Source: [Flexibacter] sp. ATCC 35208
GTDB lineage: Bacteria > Bacteroidota > Bacteroidia > Chitinophagales > Chitinophagaceae
Direction of reading: 5' to 3'
NCBI RefSeq assembly: GCF_001975825.1
Contig: NZ_MTKN01000033.1
Span: 23,127-87,126 of the forward strand
Length of the DNA: 64,000 bases
In this document: positions 10,201 to 18,826 of the stretch, piece by piece
Numbering within the stretch: position 1 is the first letter of the stretch
Layout of the letters: every line of letters begins with the position of its first letter
Program-made: the position numbers and the translations under genes
Notes under the pieces: generated by a model
The model's database searches: none
What the model was told of the DNA's origin: nothing
What the model saw: the letters and a program-made list of their open reading frames with translations, nothing else

Positions 10201-13200
10201 AGCGAAAGAAGGCAGGCCGCTGGCGGTCCAGGTGATGGTGTCAGTTGCGTTGCCATCAGTAGCGGTCAGGCTGATAGAAGAGGTTGTAGCTTCTGCCAGT
10301 GTCACACTACTTACAGTACTAATTACTGGTGTGTAGTTGTCATTCACGGTCAGGGTGAATGTAGTGCTGGCAGTACCGCTATGCTGGTCAGCAGCAGTCA
10401 CAGTAATGTTGGCATAGGTACCCTGATTGGCAGTGGCAGGATTGAAAGTCAATGTAGCCGTACCGTTCCCTGTGTTGGCAAATGTTCCGAAGGAAGGTAC
10501 ATTCGCGGCCGTGAGCGTCAGGGTCTCGCCATCTGCATCAGTAGCGGTGATGTTCAGCACGAGCTGAGTGCCATACCTCACTGATCGGTTGACCAACTGT
10601 GAGATCACAGGAGGAGTGTTGAGTGTGTAAATTCCGGTGCTGTTAGTGAAGACAGAGTAACCACCTTCATTCTTTGCACGCACCTTATAGAAGTACTTCA
10701 CGTTGGCAAACAGTGCAGAGTCGTTGTACACGGCTGTGGTCGTACTGTTTGCAGCAACAGTGGTGAAAAGTTTAAACGTTGTGCTGTCATTTACAGAACG
10801 GTAAATTTCAAAGCCGGTTTCAGTAGTGGAGTTATCTTTCCAGCTTAACTGAATCTTGTTTGGACTTACAGCTGTCAATGTCAGGTTAGTCGGAGCTGTT
10901 GGTACCGCTGGTGTAGCCAGGGTAGTTGCTTTCATGTTTTTGTAGATGAAAGCGCTGTCTGGAATGAGGCGCTTGCTGAGACCCGGACCTGCATAGCTGG
11001 CAGATAATGTCTGGCTACCCGTTGCTTCAAAATAAGTAACAGTGATAGGATATCTGCCAGCAGTTAGGGTCTTGGTACCGGAACGTTCGGTAGTCCCTTG
11101 CAGGTAGTTATTGTTCACCACCAGATTGCTCTCGCTAAAGCCTCCGATATATAATTTACTGCCATCGTCTGAAGCAGTATAGAACGTATAAGTGCCGGTA
11201 GTCGGAATATTAATATACCCATCGAATTTGAGTGCGAAGTAATCTTCACGGTCTCTTACATTCAGGGTAATATTATTGGTGGTACCGGATATAGATGGTG
11301 TGAGTGAGCTGAAAGCAGGCAAAGTACTGTAGGAGCCTGGATATTCACCCCAGAACAGGCCACCGCTTTCAGCAGGATTAAAGCCTGAGTCACCATATTT
11401 ATTAATTGCTTTAACGCGGTAGTAATATGTAGTAGACGCTACAAGGTTACTATCGGTATAGCTCGTTGCATTAGCAGCGGTGGTGGCTACTGTGGTGTAA
11501 GGACCACCTTGTGTAGTAGCACGGTATACTTCAAAACCGGTTTCGTTGCTGCTGCTGTCTGCCCATGTCAGTTTAATCTTGTTGTAAGCAGTAGCAGTCG
11601 CCAGCAGGTTACCAGGGTATTTAGGTACTGCACCGGTAGTCACTGTTTTCTTGAAGTAGTCAGCAGTGATCTGGGTGGCAGTAGTGATACCATTTGCAGT
11701 ATTCTTCCAGGAGAGGGTGAATGACTGACCACCTGCGATTTCATTGTAGGCAGCAGCAATTTTGTGCATACCAGCAGTGAGGTAGATGGTACCTTCTCTG
11801 TCCTGTGTACCATGTGAACCATCGTTGTTCACGAGTGGGGTTACAGAAGCATCGTACTTACTGTCTATCCAGAGTTTACTACCATCATCAGAGTTAATGA
11901 TGAAAGTATAGTTGCCGGATACAGGGATACGGATTTCACCTTCCCATACAAAGCCGAAGTAATCCGCATCTGTCGCTACGCTGATATCAGGGATAGCAGA
12001 GTAACCAGTTGCATCAGGCGTCAATGTATTAAAGTCAGGCAGTGTACTCCAGTTACCGGTGTAGTAGCGCCATGCGAGGCCATTAGCCACAGCATAGGCG
12101 GTAACCTGGTTACTGCGTGCAGAAGAGTTGCCTGCTACGTCTCTTGCTTTTACCACAAAGTTGTACAGGGAATCGCTCTTCAGGCCATAAGCGGTGAAGG
12201 TTGTCTGATCGTTTCCTACAGTGTAAGATTTGATACCATTAATATAGATATCGTATTTATATACACCTACATCATCAGTAGAGATCGTCCATGACAGGGA
12301 AGCCTGGCTGGAAGTGCTACCGGTTATGGTGAGGTTGCCCGGTGCAGTAGGTGGTGTATTGTCCACCTGTGTCTGGGTCACAGCCTCGTTGCTGTTTGCA
12401 GCAGAGCTGCTGTCGTTTACAGCACGTATAATGTAGTAGTATTTAGTGTTGGGGTTCAGCAGGCTGTCAGTATAAGTAACCGCGTTAGCCGCAGTTAAAT
12501 TTATGAGGGTATATGGGCCGCCGGAAGTAGATCCGCGGTATATCTCATAACCTGTTTCATTGTAAGTTGCATTTGGATTGTCTGTCCAGTCAAGGGTAAT
12601 GGCTGTTTTTGAAATAGCCATAGCCGTGAGACCGGAAGCAGGTGCTGGTGCATTAGTACCAGTCGCAGGCACTACATAGAATGAAGAAGACCATTCGCTG
12701 GAACAGCCATACAGCTCAGTCACTTTAGCGCGGTAAGAACCAGCTGTGCCTGCATTGTAAGTCTGGGTAGTAGCCAGTGTAGTAGTGTCCGTTGCTTTTG
12801 CCCAGCGGTAAGAAGTATAACCGTCAGGCAGGGTCAGTGTCACATAAGTATTCCCGTCCGGAGCAGGGATCACCTTACTCATCAGGCCGGAAATAGTGAT
12901 AGGAGGGGTTTGTGTGGCTGCTTTTTGTTTTACAACAACAGGTGTTGAAGAATAATCAGACCATACTGTACCTCTCTTTATTCTCGCATCGTAGGTACCA
13001 TAAGCGGTCACTACCAATTCGTTTGTAGTAGCGCCAGGGATAGTAACACCATCCTTGCGCCATTCGTAACCATCAAAACCAGCAGTTAATCCTAAAGTAA
13101 CATTTACTGTTTCTCCAGGGCAAAATTCATTGTGCCCGGCTGTAGGCCAGGGGTTGGTTTTATTCTGCCTGTTAATCCAGGGCCAGAAATCAGTTTCGTT

Positions 13201-14001
13201 CCATGCGTTGTCCCAAATACCATGACCCCCATTAGGGTATACAGTTTCTTTCCAGTTACCGCCTGCGAGAGAATCGGCGGTCATAACCTGTGATGTGGTG
13301 TTAGGGTGAGGACTATTGTCCAGACCACCCTGGAAGATCCAAAGAGGAATGTACTTGAAGGTGTTGACCTGGTCTTTATATGCTATAGAGCAACCGCTGA
13401 TAGGCAGGAAACCTGCTACCAGTGTAGGGTAAGCAAACATAAATTCCCAGGTGGAAGAGCCACCTGCGGAAAGACCGTCAACAAAGATGCGATTGATGTC
13501 CAGCTTGTTGCTGGCGATGAGTGTGTCGATGATCTGCTTTACAAATGTGTAGTGAGATGCACCGAAATAGCCTGTGGTGTTTTGGGGTACCAGCACAAAG
13601 CCATCGAAAGTTCCATTGTCTACAGCAGCACAGAATTTGCTACCGCCATGATACAGAGAATATTCGTTGTCATAAATGCCACCACCTTCGCCTTTACCGT
13701 GGAAGAAAATAAAGATGGGGTACTTCTTACCATCTGTTACACCTTGCTCATAGCTCTTGGGAAACTTGAGGCGAAAAGGCATCCCATTCAGGTAGTAACA
13801 CTTGTAAGAGTCTTTGTTAGTAAAATTGACGTCGCTCCGATTAGTACGGACCCATTTACCAATCGTACCCCACGATGGTGCGGTAGGAGGGTTATTGGGG
13901 TCGTAATTCACAACGGCGTCGCCTGAATTGAATATCTGCGCCATGGCCATATGACCAAAGCACATGATTAAAAACAGACAAATTGCGTAAAATTTCCTCA
14001 T
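7261..14001 (-). CDS. Giant secreted esterase with Fn3, PA14, cadherin-like and T9SS sorting domains
   Basis: From the ATG at 14001 the product is 2246 residues. A TTG at 14049 would add 16 residues ahead of a good signal peptide (MRKFYAICLFLIMCFGHMAM), so the ATG is preferred. The order is: esterase of the PHB-depolymerase/feruloyl type (about 40-290; nucleophile elbow GLSAGG near 178, Asp in GGLDNS near 227, His in NGGHGIWD near 255); Ig-like segments; Fn3 (450-640, two); PA14 (640-800); Fn3; PA14 (880-1020); Fn3; two cadherin-like repeats (1125-1320); then three copies of a 175-residue module with TGNNSG(V/I)YPDNV, alternating with Fn3 and another cadherin-like repeat; and a T9SS type A tail (YPNPF start, about 2160-2246). 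It is probably exported by T9SS and acts on an acylated or feruloylated polysaccharide. The substrate is unknown. Confidence 0.88.
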   Translation of the reverse strand: MRKFYAICLFLIMCFGHMAMAQIFNSGDAVVNYDPNNPPTAPSWGTIGKWVRTNRSDVNFTNKDSYKCYYLNGMPFRLKFPKSYEQGVTDGKKYPIFIFFHGKGEGGGIYDNEYSLYHGGSKFCAAVDNGTFDGFVLVPQNTTGYFGASHYTFVKQIIDTLIASNKLDINRIFVDGLSAGGSSTWEFMFAYPTLVAGFLPISGCSIAYKDQVNTFKYIPLWIFQGGLDNSPHPNTTSQVMTADSLAGGNWKETVYPNGGHGIWDNAWNETDFWPWINRQNKTNPWPTAGHNEFCPGETVNVTLGLTAGFDGYEWRKDGVTIPGATTNELVVTAYGTYDARIKRGTVWSDYSSTPVVVKQKAATQTPPITISGLMSKVIPAPDGNTYVTLTLPDGYTSYRWAKATDTTTLATTQTYNAGTAGSYRAKVTELYGCSSEWSSSFYVVPATGTNAPAPASGLTAMAISKTAITLDWTDNPNATYNETGYEIYRGSTSGGPYTLINLTAANAVTYTDSLLNPNTKYYYIIRAVNDSSSAANSNEAVTQTQVDNTPPTAPGNLTITGSTSSQASLSWTISTDDVGVYKYDIYINGIKSYTVGNDQTTFTAYGLKSDSLYNFVVKARDVAGNSSARSNQVTAYAVANGLAWRYYTGNWSTLPDFNTLTPDATGYSAIPDISVATDADYFGFVWEGEIRIPVSGNYTFIINSDDGSKLWIDSKYDASVTPLVNNDGSHGTQDREGTIYLTAGMHKIAAAYNEIAGGQSFTLSWKNTANGITTATQITADYFKKTVTTGAVPKYPGNLLATATAYNKIKLTWADSSSNETGFEVYRATTQGGPYTTVATTAANATSYTDSNLVASTTYYYRVKAINKYGDSGFNPAESGGLFWGEYPGSYSTLPAFSSLTPSISGTTNNITLNVRDREDYFALKFDGYINIPTTGTYTFYTASDDGSKLYIGGFSESNLVVNNNYLQGTTERSGTKTLTAGRYPITVTYFEATGSQTLSASYAGPGLSKRLIPDSAFIYKNMKATTLATPAVPTAPTNLTLTAVSPNKIQLSWKDNSTTETGFEIYRSVNDSTTFKLFTTVAANSTTTAVYNDSALFANVKYFYKVRAKNEGGYSVFTNSTGIYTLNTPPVISQLVNRSVRYGTQLVLNITATDADGETLTLTAANVPSFGTFANTGNGTATLTFNPATANQGTYANITVTAADQHSGTASTTFTLTVNDNYTPVISTVSSVTLAEATTSSISLTATDGNATDTITWTASGLPSFATLTNSGNNATIALAPTYIDAGTYNVTVNANDGKGGIDTKTFAITVTDVDPSRTLYVNFSDGSYPPSSPWNSTNKAPVQNDLFPNLKDQNSVATTVGIKIVSNWGALGNGSNYYGTNTGNNSGVYPDNVMRTAYWTNTTKQTLKLYGLSSTSKYSFTFFGARADVTDNRLTNYTIGTTTVSLQASSNTKNTVAINNVAPDANNEISIDLQNGTGSVYGYLNAMVVKVSYDDGNAPAKPTNLAVASGTTGVNLTWKDVAFNETAYEIWRAATRTGAYSLLTPTAAANAVSYTDTSAKANKTYFYAIRAINGNGNSAFSDTVTITTGNNAPKLDSIAGVTIKNNETANVTLRAIDDAGDILTLKATNLPSFAKLTDNGDGTGAISITPAAGNVGKYTVPITATDNNGGSATRTFVIYIRDKNLTSLYFNFNQTLPADAPWNNFNTYPYNTAVINNAIDETGAATAIKIAVLDAFSGTNASGASTGNNSGVYPDNVIATTYYTSESTARRIKFTGLSSTYRYNLIFFGSRTGNDNKNTDFTVGSNTVTLNAANNSTNTVQINGISADSTGAIQFTVKQSTGATYGYINSVVLQYYIDNGSPLNPTNATAIATGKTSINLKWQDNSTNETGFQVYRSTDNSTFSLLTTVGNNVNSYTDAGLGTDTRYYYKIRAIKDTASSDFTNVASASTFINAVYINCNVYTPAGTPWNNTNSGPALGSTFPNLKDESGNNTGLTMTITQAFTGDNPYGMNTGNNSGIYPDNVISSTYWVDINVNGQLKISGLNLAKRYNFVFFASRDGDGDRTTNYTVGTTTVSLNASYNTSNTVQINDIVPDANGEALINVKAGGNSIYGYIGALVIQQYTPSSSDLDQSLIMAKKNNYLTGELTNSDAADKVTLTNVYPNPFVSSVTLDMANTGKTSSNVSIVVSDISGKILYARSLGKLDAGSQRINVDLSTSQIPAGPCILRVLDGENVVKTVKLIKN

Positions 14002-14293
14002 ATGGATAAGTGTTTCAGTTGTAAACCGATTAATTAACTTACCCAGCAAGTTTTGGCAAAACTGCTCACATGTTTCTTAACAACGTATTCGGCGCCAACT
14101 CAATGCTGAGCGGCTTTTAATAGGAAAACGGCTAAAAGTATTATCGTGAGGTTTTAAATGAGGACTGGTTGGAAGGATAAAATTAGAATGCTAAGGTAGC
14201 ATAAAATTTAAAAGAAGCAAATCTTTTTAATTACATTAACAAATCGTTTTCTAAATCCACGTAATGTTTAGTAGTAAAGGATTGCAACGTTTT

Positions 14294-15460
14294 TCAGGAT
14301 TTAGATGTAGACACTTTGTATACTCTTTTGTGTTCTTCAGTATTCGATTTTTCTCTTTTCCCATGTAAATAAAACCCTATAATAGTGTACCGAACAAACC
14401 ACTGGTAGGTAAGCAGTGATATTGCTACGGGTACGATAAAACATAATACGGGCTTCAGAATTCCCGGTAATTGGGTATCGCCCAGCCATGCCTGCATCAT
14501 GTATACCAGCCCTACATGCACCAGGTATACCCAGTAGGAGGCGTCTGAAAGGTAACGCATGGTATATGATTCAGCATTGACCCAGCGAAGGAATACACCC
14601 AGGAAACCAAGCACCAGCGATGCGGTGGCAATAGTCATACCGGCTTTCAACAAAATATCGGCCGTGGTACTATTATTATATATCAACAGTGCAGCGGCCA
14701 TTCCAATGGCTGTAAACGTCAGCCCATAGCGTTTGAGCAGGGGGAAATATTTTTCTTTGTGCTCATGCAGTACCCATCCGGCGTATACGAAAATGCCATA
14801 GTACAGGATGTAGTTTGGCTTCGGAACCAATCCAGGTGTGTATTTGATATAGTATGTATCAAACAGCAACAGTGATACAAAAGAGCCCACCAGTAACAGC
14901 GCAGGCACAATGGTAACGGGCAGTTTGGGCAACTTTAGTCTCAGTAATACAATCCCGATGATGTAGAACAGCGTCAGGTAATACAGGAACCACAGGTGTA
15001 CCGGGCCTCTCCAGATCATGATGTTGTGCAGGATCAGGGAAACGTCCGGACCGGTGAGGTGCTGGCCCCCACCGGTGACCGTATACGCTGTGAGCGGCAG
15101 ATTGGTAAAGGGAAGGATCAGGAACAGACCCACTACGAAAGGGATCAGGATGCGCTGCGTGCGATGCTTGATGAACGCAGCTTCGCCAATCCTGAAATAT
15201 AATAAACGAAAGAAAAACCCGGCTATCAGATAAAATAACTGCATCCGGAAAGTGTGTATTACAAAAAAGATCACATCATAAGCGCCGCTGCTATAGTGCG
15301 GGTCATGATAAAAGTTTTCGAATGGGGTTATGGTATACGCCATCACTGCATGTAGCACCACGCCAAGGAACATGGCCAGCGCCCGGAGTGCATCCATGCT
15401 ATTAATACGCTGTGTATTGGTTGTAGTCGACATCTTCTGGTTGTTGCGATTTTTATGCAT
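14294..15460 (-). CDS. Acyltransferase family 3 membrane protein (OpgC/OafA-like)
   Basis: The 388-residue membrane protein starts with MDALRALAMFLGVVLHAVMAY after about 20 polar residues, with the Arg and His of the first helix typical of Acyl_transf_3 proteins. About ten membrane helices follow. FRMQLFYLIAGFF in the second helix resembles the glucan-modifying OpgC branch. The ATG at 15460 overlaps the stop of the preceding GT2 gene by 8 bp, so the two are probably coupled. In-frame ATGs at 15433 and further in are possible starts. It probably adds an acyl group to a glycan at the membrane. Donor and acceptor are not visible from sequence. Confidence 0.85.
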   Translation of the reverse strand: MHKNRNNQKMSTTTNTQRINSMDALRALAMFLGVVLHAVMAYTITPFENFYHDPHYSSGAYDVIFFVIHTFRMQLFYLIAGFFFRLLYFRIGEAAFIKHRTQRILIPFVVGLFLILPFTNLPLTAYTVTGGGQHLTGPDVSLILHNIMIWRGPVHLWFLYYLTLFYIIGIVLLRLKLPKLPVTIVPALLLVGSFVSLLLFDTYYIKYTPGLVPKPNYILYYGIFVYAGWVLHEHKEKYFPLLKRYGLTFTAIGMAAALLIYNNSTTADILLKAGMTIATASLVLGFLGVFLRWVNAESYTMRYLSDASYWVYLVHVGLVYMMQAWLGDTQLPGILKPVLCFIVPVAISLLTYQWFVRYTIIGFYLHGKREKSNTEEHKRVYKVSTSKS

Positions 15461-16640
15461 TCATAACGGCTGTTTCTCTTCTTGCCTTTTCCCATACTGC
15501 GGATTGCTGTTTCCTGATATATCGGAAAAACCCTTCGTATATCGCCACATTCATGAAGAGAAAATAGAATGGTATATAGCAGGGCTTGAATTTAATATCT
15601 CTCTTAGCGAGGAAAAATCCGGCGACTGCGAGTAAATAAAATATTACCTGTGCTGCAAAAATGAGCTGACACCAACCACCAGCACCCTGCAATGTCAGTA
15701 CAGCTGCGGAAATGAGCAGTATTGGCAGACTGAGTGGACTCAGTGTCCAGCGCAGTACGCGGTGCGAAATGTACTGGAAGGAGAGGAGTGGATACCGGAA
15801 TACATTGAGCAATGCACGCAGCATGACGATGGATTGGAAACCACCTGCACTGATGCGGATCTTGCGCTTATGTTCTTCTGTAATACCTGCTGATGGCGTT
15901 TCCATTGCGAAGGCATCCGGTGCATACGCAATCCTGTAGCCCATTTGGTTCACTCTGAGTGAAATTATAAAATCATCCAGGATCACTTCAGGTGCCACTG
16001 GTGTAAAGAGTACAGTTCTTACAGAGAACAACTCACCGGCAGCGCCTACCACTGTATACAGGGCAGCATCCAGTCGCTTTAACAATGATTCGTATTTCCA
16101 GTAGATGCCTTCAGTGCCCGCTGCACCGCTGTTGCCAGCGGGCATTACTTTTTTCTCACCAGCCACACCACCGGTTTTTGGATCCTGGTAGTGGCGCACA
16201 ATATTTTTAACAGCATCAATGTTCAGCAACGTATTTGCATCGCAGAAGATCACAACCGGTGTCTGCACGGTCTGCATGGCCCTGTTGATGGCGGCAGTTT
16301 TTCCTTTTCTTTCAGGTTCGTGCATACTCCTGATACCTGCGTATTGCTGCACTATTATTTCAGAACCATCATTGGAACCGTCAGTGATAAATATAATTTC
16401 TAATTTATCAGCAGGGTAATCCAGTTCCAGGGTGTTCTTTATTTTTTCTGCTATGAATGCCGCTTCATTATATGCAGCAACGATGAGGGTGACTGCGGGC
16501 TCAAATGTAGTGACTTCTCTGGAAGCCCTTGACAGGAGGCGTTTGCAGGCCACGAGTATCCCCACCAGGAAACCATACCCGATATAATTATAGAACAGAA
16601 TGAATAAGCTGGTGTAGAATAAAATCATCATTGTAAACAT
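15453..16640 (-). CDS. Membrane-bound GT2 glycosyltransferase
   Basis: The 395-residue protein starts at the ATG at 16640. A further 23 codons upstream could be read only from a TTG. An N-terminal membrane helix (MILFYTSLFILFYNYIGYG) is followed by a GT-A domain with VTLIVAAYNE, the motif ITDGSNDGS, a DxD-like VIFCDANT, and ILDDFIISLRV as the likely catalytic acidic site. Three or four C-terminal membrane helices complete the layout seen in processive or lipid-linked GT2 enzymes. It overlaps the acyltransferase gene by 8 bp. The pair sits between the giant esterase and the plus-strand polysaccharide operon, so a role in the same surface glycan is likely but unproven. Confidence 0.87.
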   Translation of the reverse strand: MFTMMILFYTSLFILFYNYIGYGFLVGILVACKRLLSRASREVTTFEPAVTLIVAAYNEAAFIAEKIKNTLELDYPADKLEIIFITDGSNDGSEIIVQQYAGIRSMHEPERKGKTAAINRAMQTVQTPVVIFCDANTLLNIDAVKNIVRHYQDPKTGGVAGEKKVMPAGNSGAAGTEGIYWKYESLLKRLDAALYTVVGAAGELFSVRTVLFTPVAPEVILDDFIISLRVNQMGYRIAYAPDAFAMETPSAGITEEHKRKIRISAGGFQSIVMLRALLNVFRYPLLSFQYISHRVLRWTLSPLSLPILLISAAVLTLQGAGGWCQLIFAAQVIFYLLAVAGFFLAKRDIKFKPCYIPFYFLFMNVAIYEGFFRYIRKQQSAVWEKARRETAVMNA

Positions 16641-17213
16641 TGGCTTTATCGGGGTAATGCTTTCGTTATAATGGTGCCAAATTAAAGAAGAAAAATTATT
16701 GTGTGTCAATATAATGATACATCAACCGCAATTTTAGCATCGTTTACTTTCACTTTCGCATCATTCACGAGGAATTCTTTATCATTTACCAATTTCAAAA
16801 TATTAAAAAATAATTATTACTATACTTTTGGGCCAGATTTCGATAAAAACCATCAGATTGTTGACTTTCAAGTGCGAAAAAAATATTGTTCAAGATTTTA
16901 TTTGCACTATTCAGGAATAATAAATATTTTTACCCTGATTATAGCAATCTGCTAAATGTAACCATAGCCATCTCCTCTGAAATTCACTTTAACCAATTTG
17001 TCCTGAAATGAACTACCACCGCAGTCTTTGCGCGTATGCCTTTCTATATCGCATATGTATTAAACTGCAAGTGGTGTTAATTTAGTGATAATTCTACCTT
17101 ATCCTCCTGGAAGATCAAAGAGATTCCATTTGCCCATTCTGCAACAGCAAACGTTGTAGCGTGAACGCATTTGGTTTACAGAGCAATCTTTTATGTTCTA
17201 AACCGGAGTTAAA
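16641..17213. other. 573-bp AT-rich divergent intergenic region
   Basis: The region separates the minus-strand GT2 gene from the plus-strand receiver gene and should hold promoters for both. An octamer fitting the Bacteroidota -7 box (TACTTTTG) lies at 16823-16830, but no -33 box is found at the right distance and it is about 390 bp from the downstream gene. Small frames across the region have no recognisable composition. I see no RNA gene or repeat. Confidence 0.5.
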
Positions 17214-17600
17214 ATGAAAAAGAAGATTTTAATAGTAGATGACAGTGCCCCAATGCGATTTTTGTTAGAAGCGATGTTAGGCAACAAGTACAAAGTATAT
17301 GCTGCGACAGACGGACTGACTGCAACAATGTGGTTATCCAGCGGCAATATTCCGGATCTGATCATCACGGATGTGCAAATGCCTAATATAGACGGCTGGC
17401 AGCTCGCCAAGAACCTTGCAGGCAATGCTCTATATAGCGATATACCAGTTATCGTTCTTACAGGTATGGACCTGAAGGACAGTATCCCCCTATATCCCAA
17501 TGTAGCTAGAGTGATTAACAAACCATTTGATCCAATTAAGTTGCTCGAGATTGTAGATAACCAGTTAAGCACAAGACAGTCAGTGAGTATAGCGGGATGA
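17214..17600 (+). CDS. Stand-alone CheY-like receiver protein
   Basis: This 128-residue single-domain receiver has all the phosphorylation residues: the acidic pair in ILIVDDSAP, phospho-acceptor Asp 53 in IITDVQMPNIDG, the Thr in IVLTGMD, and the Lys in VINKPFD. There is no output domain. It is the first gene of the plus-strand polysaccharide operon, 62 bp ahead of the sugar transferase, whose N-terminus looks like a receiver that has lost these residues. A role in switching glycan synthesis on or off by phosphorylation is plausible. The cognate kinase is not adjacent. Confidence 0.9.
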   Translation: MKKKILIVDDSAPMRFLLEAMLGNKYKVYAATDGLTATMWLSSGNIPDLIITDVQMPNIDGWQLAKNLAGNALYSDIPVIVLTGMDLKDSIPLYPNVARVINKPFDPIKLLEIVDNQLSTRQSVSIAG

Positions 17601-17662
17601 TCTTTTTTGTTGCACCCCAGTGACCATTGTTACACAAGATTTTTTAAGTAAACCGAACGCAC

Positions 17663-18802
17663 ATGATATCTAATCTACCATTGAGCTATCCTGATGCCAG
17701 GATAAAGACAGGTACCAAAGTACTCACCATGGCCTCGAGCCACGTGAACAGGTACACACTCTGCATCGGGAATGATGAATTCTTCGATGGGGTCACAGGC
17801 AAAACCGAGGAGTATGTTTTTACTGCAAAAGAGTTGTCTTTGTCAGTGAATGTACTAAAGGAACAACTGCATTACAACATAGTGCCTACATTTATTATAT
17901 GTAACGTACATAACAATCCCCATTTCAATTTGCGTAAGCTCAGGGATTTTATTCGCACTGAATCCCGGCTTGCCAAGGTACCTGTGTTTATTTATACTGA
18001 AGCATTATCAGCCTCGCTGAAACAAGAACTCCGCACCATAGGAGGTATTGATGATATCCTTACCCCCGCCGTTACCCCTGCGATATTTGAAGAAAAGCTG
18101 CGTACTGCGCAGCAGATCCGTCACATGGCACAGACTATTGAAAAAGATGACAGATCTGTTTCAATAAAGCCTGGCTATTACCTTAACTATTCCATCAAGC
18201 GTGGCCTGGATATCTTATTTGCCGGCACACTGCTTTTATTGTTATCCCCGGTATTTCTTGTCCTGGCTATTCTAATCAAACTGGGGTCCAAAGGGCCTGT
18301 TTTCTATGTGTCTCACCGCGCTGGCAAACGCTACCAGATCTTCAAATTTTACAAGTTCCGCACCATGGTAGCGGATGCTGACAAGCAGGTTGCCCAGATG
18401 AAGCACCTGAACCAGTACGATACAAACGGTACCGGTCCTGTGTTTTTCAAAATTAGTAATGACCCCCGTGTAACCCGTCTGGGTACCTTCCTTCGCAACA
18501 CCAGTTTAGATGAAATTCCCCAGCTTCTGAATGTATTGCTGGGACATATGTCACTCGTAGGCAATCGGCCCCTTCCATTGTACGAAGCTGCTACCCTCAC
18601 GACAGACGACTACGCCGGCCGCTTTCTGGCACCTGCCGGCATCACTGGTCTGTGGCAGATTAAGAAGAGAGGGAATAAAGATATGAGCGTGAGCGAGCGC
18701 ATCAACCTGGATAAAAGTTATGCTGAAAAACATTCTGTGCTGTACGATATGTGGATTCTCGCTAATACTCCGAATGCCCTGAGGCAGAAGGATAATGTAT
18801 AA
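17663..18802 (+). CDS. Sugar transferase (undecaprenyl-phosphate type) with degenerate receiver-like N-terminus
   Basis: The C-terminal 200 residues are a bacterial sugar transferase of the WcaJ/PglC type. There is a membrane segment after YSIKRGLDILFAG, then KFYKFRTMVADAD, NDPRVTRLGTFLRNTSLDE and MSLVGNRPLP. These enzymes move a sugar-1-phosphate onto undecaprenyl phosphate and start repeat-unit synthesis. The first 150 residues are not the usual multi-helix N-terminus. Their strand and helix pattern resembles a receiver (PTFIICNVHNN where the Asp strand would be, VPVFIYTEA, then DDILTPAV where the Lys would be), but the phospho-acceptor Asp and the Lys are missing. The true receiver gene just upstream makes a regulatory link attractive. 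Catalytic call firm; fold of the N-terminus inferred. Confidence 0.88.
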   Translation: MISNLPLSYPDARIKTGTKVLTMASSHVNRYTLCIGNDEFFDGVTGKTEEYVFTAKELSLSVNVLKEQLHYNIVPTFIICNVHNNPHFNLRKLRDFIRTESRLAKVPVFIYTEALSASLKQELRTIGGIDDILTPAVTPAIFEEKLRTAQQIRHMAQTIEKDDRSVSIKPGYYLNYSIKRGLDILFAGTLLLLLSPVFLVLAILIKLGSKGPVFYVSHRAGKRYQIFKFYKFRTMVADADKQVAQMKHLNQYDTNGTGPVFFKISNDPRVTRLGTFLRNTSLDEIPQLLNVLLGHMSLVGNRPLPLYEAATLTTDDYAGRFLAPAGITGLWQIKKRGNKDMSVSERINLDKSYAEKHSVLYDMWILANTPNALRQKDNV

Positions 18803-18826
18803 AATTAATAATTACCGAATACGATT

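Noticed and set aside
14002..14049. TTG-initiated N-terminal extension of the giant esterase
   Set aside because: The ATG at 14001 gives a standard signal peptide. The extension would put 16 residues before it.
16701..16955. 84-codon plus-strand frame in the gap between the GT2 gene and the receiver gene
   Set aside because: It has no recognisable segment and no ribosome-binding site, and an AT-rich composition expected from intergenic sequence.
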